Assembly: GCA_032353305.1 (NCBI GenBank)
Contig: JAUCNG010293293.1
Location: 1-12,294, forward strand
Source of the DNA: Cephalothrix spiralis
Lineage: Eukaryota > Nemertea > Palaeonemertea > Archinemertea > Cephalotrichidae
Reading direction: 5' to 3'
Length of the DNA stretch: 12,294 bases
In this document: positions 8,301 to 12,294 of the stretch, piece after piece
Numbering within the stretch: the first letter of the stretch is position 1
Layout: each line of letters opens with the position of its first letter
Notes under the pieces: generated by a model
Databases searched by the model: none
Told to the model about the DNA's origin: nothing
Seen by the model: only the letters and a program-made list of their open reading frames with translations
Position numbers and translations under genes: made by a program

Positions 8301-10375
8301 AAAAAATGCTCCACCCCAGACACAGATCAAGTGTGCAACTCCAATACAACATTAAGATGCGTAGTGAACTCAGCTTTTACGTGCCTTAATCAGATTTCAA
8401 AAATTATAACTAAAAATTGGTCAAAAATGCAAAATACTAAATCGCCGACCCATATATATGGGTCGCTGGCAGCGAAAGAGTTAAAGGAGTTACTGGCGCC
8501 AATATACACCACTTTTCATTGTGATGAGTAACAAAAACATAGAGTTTTGTTTCAAACGTGAACTTTTGTGGTTACGTTAATTATATTCGTCACATTAAAC
8601 TAACCGTTTGAAAGATTTCGGGCGGTTTCTTTCAACTTGTCCAAAGCATGTTGTCCGAGTCCTTGAAGACTGTCAATAAGGTCTTGCCAGGTTGCTTGAA
8701 GATCACGTTTTGAGTCCTTGTTAGCAAGAGCAGCGATGAGTTTGTCAAGAGCACCTACAATTGAAAATAATACAGTTTTTAATATGTTTTATAACACTTC
8801 CTGTGTATATAATCAAATTTCCTGTTACATAATCATGGTTACTGTATCCTGCCTGTGACAATTACGCTTTGGTGCTTAATTTATCTTAATTAATATGGTC
8901 AATTAGGATCAATTAGCAACATTTAAAACCCATAAGTGCGCAAGTTATTTTTGTCTCCGCAAGCCTTTTTTGGGGTATGCACAGTAAAATGCCTTAAATG
9001 GTCATATAATATTATTTTTTGGTTAACCCATAATTATGTGCACACCTACGGATGTAGGCCCCTATGGTATACAGGCATATCCTTGAAGTTTTTAATTTTG
9101 TTCTACCGATATATCCATAATATATCCGCTTTCTGCAAAACTTTGACTTACCGTATGGATATATCCGCGTTTGAGCACTTGTGGTTTTAACTACTCCGAT
9201 TTCGTATTCCTAAAAGGGCCGCCCCCCCCCCCTTAGGTTTTCAAAGGTATTATCAAAAACGTCTTGGGGTCGATGCCGCAGTGCCCGGGCTGGAGGGCCC
9301 CAAAATTGTGATTTTTATATTTTTGAGCAACAATTGTAAATATTTGGGGTGGGGGAATAGCGGACGCAAGGAGCCTTATGATATGCAAGTGCATTTTATA
9401 TCAATACTAACGTAAATATATTTCTTTAGACCAATTTAATGGTTCAAAGATATTGATTTTTGACGAATTTAGGTTTTTGTCGGGACGAGTTTCTTTTCTT
9501 CAAAAAATTGCCGCCAGTGAACCCTTTTGGTGCTTTTAAATTTTTTTGTTAAAGTGTTCTCTGGATTTTCCCAATAATATGTGTAAAAGAATTCAGCTTT
9601 CTAGATTTATCCATAACCGAGATCTTAGGGGGAGGGATGAGATTCATCAGATTCGAGCTCAAAAACCCTTCAGGAATCGGGTTAATTATAGTGAAACATG
9701 AAATGAAATGAAATGGGATAGTATCACGAGTACCAATTTTTAAATGATACTCATTTAGTTATCCCCGGTCATATTTGATATAAAAAAGACTAAATTTGAA
9801 TATTTCTTAATTATGATTCACGTTTAGATCGAACACAAAGAAAATTTATAGCATAACTCCATTGACGAATGAGTGAATCAGCTGAATATGTTATAAATTG
9901 AGTTCTATAACTTTCTTGTATATGTTGTTATACAAAATGTTGATTGTATTGCCGGAAATTGCGTATTTTTTAAATACGTGTAGGCCTACAGATATTTTTT
10001 CATGCACTCAAATTTAAAAAAAAGCAACTTGGCGGCTAAACTAGTTTACAGCATCAAAAATGAGAAAGCTGTAGAAACTTGCCTTAATTAATTTCCTCAA
10101 AATCAAAAAAATTAAAGGAGTTACTGGCGGCAATATATCAATCTATTACCTAAACATGCAGTATTTTTTCAAAAGTGAACTTATGTGGCTACGTTACTTA
10201 TATGCTTCACATTAAACTAACCGTTTGAGAGGTGTCCGGCGGCTTCGTTCAATTTGTCCAGAGCATGTTGTCCGAGTCCTTGGAGACTGTCGACAAGGTC
10301 TTGCCAGGTTTCTTGAAGACCGGCTTGGGCTCCACCGAGAACGGCAACAACGCACAATAATACTAACAATCTCAT
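5072..10375 (-). CDS. Gene B: complete seven-exon gene for a secreted 330-residue amphipathic-helix repeat protein
   Basis: Coding exons in order are 10375-10222, 8754-8605, 7967-7906, 7655-7520, 6617-6526, 6071-5976 and 5374-5072. They total 993 bases (331 codons with TAA), and every junction is GT-AG with matching phase (1,1,0,1,0,0). Residues 1-18 form a classic signal peptide (MRLLVLLCVVAVLGGAQA). The mature part has no cysteine, few aromatics, and many Lys, Asp, Leu and Ala residues spaced as in amphipathic helices. Dibasic pairs lie at residues 67-68, 117-118, 171-172 and 210-211, each near a unit boundary. N-glycosylation sequons occur at Asn98 and Asn295. Residues 231-330 resemble exchangeable-apolipoprotein or perilipin-type helices in texture only. 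The family is not recognised. The role could be a lipid-binding haemolymph or secretion protein, or a peptide precursor; both are inference. The gene structure is strongly supported by agreement with its neighbour, gene A. Confidence 0.9.
5705..5730. repeat. Perfect 9-base-pair hairpin in gene B intron 6
   Basis: CGTTTTCGG and CCGAAAACG are separated by an 8-base loop. No T-run or gene end is associated with it, so it is recorded only as a structure. Confidence 0.6.
5976..6071 (-). CDS. Gene B coding exon 6: linker with Arg-Arg site
   Basis: The exon is 96 bases, phase 0-0, and encodes residues 199-230. It carries MRLRRDLG, the only Arg-Arg pair, then TDFFKPHINTIND. The acceptor is TCTTTGCAG and the donor GAC|GTAAGT. 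No paralogous copy is visible for gene A because that gene leaves the window first. The exon could be skipped without a frameshift. Confidence 0.87.
6177..6263. repeat. Tandem repeat, about 30-33 base unit, in gene B intron 5
   Basis: Three successive units begin GAAGCGTGAAAAC, GAAGCGTGCAAACAC and GAAGTATGCAAACAC, and each continues with CTTTTACCG-like sequence. The last is partial. Units two and three are the closest match. Confidence 0.7.
6526..6617 (-). CDS. Gene B coding exon 5: Lys-Arg-bounded helix
   Basis: The exon is 92 bases, phase 1 to 0, and encodes residues 168-198. It begins GITKRE, followed by a single helix containing AVKDLV and KYVQKLKELLK. It aligns with gene A exon 4, with identical length and identical donor context (AAG|GTAGGGTCACAC). 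About 24 of 31 residues match. Confidence 0.92.
6748..6850. repeat. Direct tandem duplication in gene B intron 4
   Basis: GAAAACTAAGCACAAAATGC occurs at 6748 and again at 6790. Both copies end in ATAAGTGAAATAAC. The second copy carries about 19 extra bases, including a TATATATA stretch. Confidence 0.75.
7328..7430 (+). repeat. Interspersed repeat copy 1 (gene B intron 4)
   Basis: It shares ATTCGAATCT, GTGCTAG, CCTTAACGGCGTGG, TCCAGG, GCCCAAG and TTCTACT in the same order with 8095-8194, at roughly three quarters identity by eye. GGGGTCCAGGGGCCC gives it a GC-rich middle unlike its surroundings. Confidence 0.7.
7520..7655 (-). CDS. Gene B coding exon 4: Lys-rich amphipathic helix pair
   Basis: The exon is 136 bases, phase 0 to 1, and encodes residues 123-167. 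It contains DQIKGII and IKAHPN, shared with gene A exon 3, which is the same length. The acceptor is CATTCTTTTCAG in both genes and the donor is GTCG|GTAAGA. The His-Pro-Asn turn probably separates two helices. Confidence 0.92.
7906..7967 (-). CDS. Gene B coding exon 3: short exon with Lys-Arg site
   Basis: The exon is 62 bases, phase 1 to 0, and encodes residues 102-122 (GALDKLIAALANKDAKRALD plus Leu). It aligns with the first part of gene A exon 2 but is exactly 72 bases (24 codons) shorter. The downstream donor TTG|GTGAGTTT is the same in both genes, so this is an internal in-frame loss in B or gain in A. Confidence 0.88.
7968..8055 (-). repeat. Duplicated intron end before gene B exon 3
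   Basis: The end of intron 2 matches the end of intron 1 (8755-8862). Both share ACAGTTTTTAATATG, ATAACACTTCCTGTGT, ATAATCAT and GTATCCT on the plus strand. Together with the intron starts, this shows introns 1 and 2 are copies of one intron. Confidence 0.85.
8095..8194 (+). repeat. Interspersed repeat copy 2 (gene B intron 2)
   Basis: This is the second copy of the element at 7328-7430, in the same orientation. It lies between exons 3 and 2 of gene B. It is probably a short non-autonomous transposon fragment; no terminal repeats or target duplication are clear. Confidence 0.7.
8481..8604 (-). repeat. Duplicated intron start after gene B exon 2
   Basis: The start of intron 2 matches the start of intron 1 (10112-10221). 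Both contain TTAAAGGAGTTACTGGCG, GTGAAC, TGTGG, TACGTTA and CACATTAAACTAAC (plus-strand reading). The match continues into the exon, marking the duplicated block. Confidence 0.85.
8605..8754 (-). CDS. Gene B coding exon 2: chimeric duplicated exon
   Basis: This exon encodes residues 52-101 and is phase 1-1, so it is 50 codons and can be gained or skipped without a frameshift. Residues 53-68 (ALDKLIAALANKDSKR) copy the start of exon 3. Residues 69-101 (from DLQATWQDLIDSLQGLG) copy exon 1 after its signal peptide. The join falls on a shared Leu codon, CTT. It adds a sequon at Asn98 that exon 1 does not have. Gene A has no such exon: its 379-base intron 1 contains nothing like it. Confidence 0.9.
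8755..10221 (-). other. Gene B intron 1 (1,467 bases)
   Basis: Only the two ends match intron 2. The middle is longer and includes a poly-C run (9222-9232), a GC-rich patch near 9260-9310 and an AAATG run near 9700-9715. These suggest later insertions. No exon is supported inside it. Confidence 0.6.
10222..10375 (-). CDS. Gene B coding exon 1: signal peptide and first helix
   Basis: This exon encodes residues 1-51 plus one base of Gly52. The first 18 residues are the signal peptide, with likely cleavage after Ala-Gln-Ala. The rest is a helix containing TWQDLVDSLQGLGQHALDKL. The start ATG has A at -3 (ATC ATG), and the exon opens three bases earlier after a TTTTTTGTTCCAG acceptor. The donor is AACG|GTTAGT, the same sequence used by gene A exon 1 and gene B exon 2. 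Confidence 0.92.
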
Positions 10376-10378
10376 GAT

Positions 10379-11620
10379 CTGGAACAAAAAATATTGCAGT
10401 TAAAAAATAATAACAGGGTGACAATACATGTAGGATCACAGAAGGATGTCGAATTGACACGAAGTCACTTCATTAAAGAGTATAAAATGAACAACTTTTA
10501 ATATAATCTTTGGAGTTAACAATTGTCAATTGAGAATTAAAATGGAGCTTCTATGAACTTTGACAATCTATTCTTATTGATTACGCTTTGGTTCGCATTG
10601 AACAGGGGGTCATAGAAAAAAAGCCAAAAATTGCTAAAATTTGGTTGAGTACCCACCCACTCCCAAATATTAAAAACAAAAACAATTTTTCAACAGCGCG
10701 CCAATTTTTGCCTTAAATTTTTTGTACCCACCAAATCTGTACTCCCTATAATTTGCTACTAAATTATATTTTAATGGTGATTTAAGCTAATAATACTGGT
10801 TTTGCATTTCAAAATACAAGATTAAAAGCCTACAATTAGTAAAAAACAAAAGAGGATAAAATCGGCCAGCAAATGGAAAAAAGTGTTTTTGGCCCAAAAG
10901 GGTCCCACTACCAAAGCCTACGTGCATTCCGAGTTTTTCAAAGCCCCCCCCCCTCTCCCCTACATTGAAAGAAACTATCGAAGGTAATAATTAATCTGCG
11001 AAGAGCTTTATTAAGTTGAAAAGCATTAACACTTTTAATATAATTTTCTTAAACAATAGGATGACGTTTCAGTATCAAAAGTGGGATAAAGAATGAAACT
11101 GGTTAGAATATACAAAATAATTTGAAAATCGTCGAGTTCAAAAAGCATTATGAAGTTGAAATCAGATATATTAATTGCAATCGAGCATTAATAGCTTTTA
11201 ATGAGAGGGCACCTTCCTAGCGTTTTTCTCTCTCTCGAAATACAAGAGGGGCTCAAGTTTGAGCCTACTTCCGTTTCCGATAGCAATTTTTCTCGAGTTT
11301 TCCGTTTCCGATAGTGATTTTTGAGATTTTTGCATGTTTCCGTTTCCGATAGCAAATTCCGAAAGCAAAATTTGTAAAGAAAATTTTCCATTTTCTATTT
11401 ATGAATTGACCCCCTCATAAATGTTGTCAAAATTATTTAAAAGACATTTAAAAAAAAAGATTTAATCTTCGAATTTTAAAGTTGAAAAGCATTATAAGTT
11501 AAAAAAGCATTATTAAGTGCACGTTTCGGAATAGTCAAATTGATTATAAAGTCGTTATTGAAAAATACTAAACTTGAATATTTTCAAAGAATATTGAAAA
11601 TTGTTGAATATTATACTTAC
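10379..11620 (-). other. 5' UTR intron of gene B (1,242 bases)
   Basis: This is predicted from the paired donor and acceptor. It contains two loosely similar segments near 10622-10660 and 10698-10734 (each ending GTACCCACC-like), a poly-C run (10944-10953) and the tandem repeat at 11268-11360. No coding exon is seen. Confidence 0.55.
11268..11360. repeat. Three-copy tandem repeat with TTCCGTTTCCGATAG core
   Basis: The exact core TTCCGTTTCCGATAG starts at 11269, 11300 and 11338, each followed by a related T-rich tail. Confidence 0.8.
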
Positions 11621-11643
11621 TATGCTATATCCAACGAATATAT
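11621..11643 (-). other. Predicted non-coding first exon (5' UTR) of gene B
   Basis: A 23-base exon is predicted from an initiator-like TCA (A at 11643), 30 bases after the TATA box, to the donor ATA|GTAAGTAT (G at 11620). The matching acceptor is TTCCAG at 10384-10379, giving a 1,242-base intron. The spliced leader would be about 26 bases with no upstream ATG. The same arrangement exists in gene A with one base change. This is inference from comparing the paralogs; no transcript is seen. Confidence 0.68.
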
Positions 11644-11665
11644 GATTTTCCAAAATCAGGTATGT

Positions 11666-11673
11666 CTTTTATA
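11666..11673 (-). promoter_or_regulatory. TATA box of gene B
   Basis: TATAAAAG is read on the minus strand, with its first T 30 bases before a TCA initiator-like site. It sits in a block conserved with the region upstream of gene A. Upstream, conserved ACCACAGATG (11700-11691) and CGTAAT (11723-11718) keep nearly the same spacing as in gene A. Confidence 0.65.
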
Positions 11674-11770
11674 TTGCTCCATGCATAGGGCATCTGTGGT
11701 CATTCCTGGCATTATCTATTACGCAATGCTTGTCCAAAGGTACCAATCTCTCTTTAACTGATTACAAATA
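11674..11770 (-). promoter_or_regulatory. Conserved proximal upstream region of gene B
   Basis: Short matches to 3176-3256 continue past the TATA box: ACCACAGATG, CGTAAT and a TAATCAGT-type stretch. ACCACA fits the known Runx-type core (TGTGGT on the other strand), and TTGCGTAAT here resembles C/EBP-like bZIP sites. Factor identity is inference from short motifs. Confidence 0.4.
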
Positions 11771-12294
11771 GAAAACAGATGATTTTATTACTGAATAAAT
11801 TGATAAATTTTGATTTCAAATTATCGAAATCAGCAATTTATATTTGACGTCGTCATCGCTGACCCAATTTGATGACATATATCATGGTTTTACTAAGCAC
11901 ATTTATACACATTTGACTCTAATGTAGCTCATTTTCCTCATGTATTACCTTACGAGTGATCAAAAAATTTGCATCGTGTTTACGAATTGCGAATTATTGG
12001 GTTAGGAACATGGAACTACCTTGCATCCTCGTTCCCATGGTATTATATCATATTTCATAATACCCCGGCATAATCGATCTCCAAATCACTTGAGTAATAG
12101 CGAACCAAACAATTAGTTGTCTTACAACCCTAAGCGATAAATTATTACACACACACATGTACACAACTAATCGATTGTGAATCGCCGATGGATTTTGTAG
12201 TAGAGGTTCAGCGACCAGAGCAAAATAGGTGGACGTTCCGCTGAGGTTTTTCGCTAAGGTATCAAACACATCAGAGTGTTTTAAGACCTAATTT
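11771..12294. other. Upstream flank, no gene supported
   Basis: AT-rich sequence with a short AC run near 12146-12156 and a small perfect hairpin (GGTATTAT/ATAATACC, 12039-12064). An open frame at 12269-12048 on the minus strand lacks homology or splice support. Confidence 0.5.

Noticed and set aside
8271-8531. 86-codon plus-strand open frame
   Set aside because: It lies within gene B intron 2, overlaps the duplicated intron-start block and has no recognisable protein features.
9260-9310. Possible third copy of the 7328/8095 repeat
   Set aside because: Only GC-rich fragments such as GGGCCCC followed by AAAATTGT resemble it, and the diagnostic CCTTAACGGCGTGG is absent.
10212-10460. 82-codon minus-strand open frame rich in Arg and Ser
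   Set aside because: It reads exon 1 of gene B in the wrong frame. The signal-peptide frame is the one conserved in gene A.
11540-11761. 73-codon plus-strand open frame over the conserved upstream block
   Set aside because: The same frame has stop codons in the copy near 3150, so conservation is not for this protein. A minus-strand promoter and leader exon fit better.
12048-12269. 73-codon minus-strand open frame near the right edge
   Set aside because: The first 35 codons look plausible as an exon, but it runs into an AC/GT simple repeat and nothing supports a start, splice site or family. It could be part of a gene beyond the edge; the evidence is too thin to call.

Overview
The window looks like AT-rich genomic DNA from an animal, probably an invertebrate. 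The evidence is a set of short exons with clean GT-AG boundaries, small introns (about 250 to 1,470 bases), an exon-supported signal peptide, TATA-type promoters and many degenerate intronic repeats. Nothing fixes the phylum. A marine invertebrate such as a mollusc is a guess from general character, not from a marker gene. I see no bacterial features, rRNA, tRNA or CRISPR.

The window holds two paralogous genes in head-to-tail tandem on the minus strand. Gene B (right) is complete: seven coding exons from 10375 down to 5072, with splice phases that join into one 330-residue reading frame ending in TAA. Gene A (left) has four coding exons from 2431 down to 618 and then runs off the left edge. 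Both encode small secreted, cysteine-free (mature part), Lys/Asp-rich proteins made of predicted amphipathic helices. I do not recognise the family. The units are bounded by dibasic Lys-Arg or Arg-Arg pairs, so the products could be precursors cut into several helical peptides, or intact extended helical (apolipoprotein-like) proteins.

Upstream of each gene (3113-3256 and 11612-11770) lies a well conserved block. It contains a TATA box, an initiator-like TCA 30 bases downstream, a 23-base non-coding first exon and a GTAAGTAT splice donor. The matching acceptor sits three bases before each ATG. This predicts a 26-base spliced leader exon pair shared by the paralogs.

The most interesting event is inside gene B. 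Its second exon is a chimera: the front half copies the front of the next exon, and the back half copies the back of exon 1. It is flanked by two related copies of intron 1. This is what an in-frame tandem duplication with both breakpoints inside exons would leave, and it created a new Lys-Arg-bounded unit. Gene A lacks it.

The rest is introns and intergenic DNA. It includes a long imperfect hairpin (4147-4407), a pyrimidine-rich element with terminal inverted repeats (752-1072), a two-copy interspersed repeat (7328-7430 and 8095-8194) and several short tandem repeats. Bases 11770-12294 hold no supportable gene.
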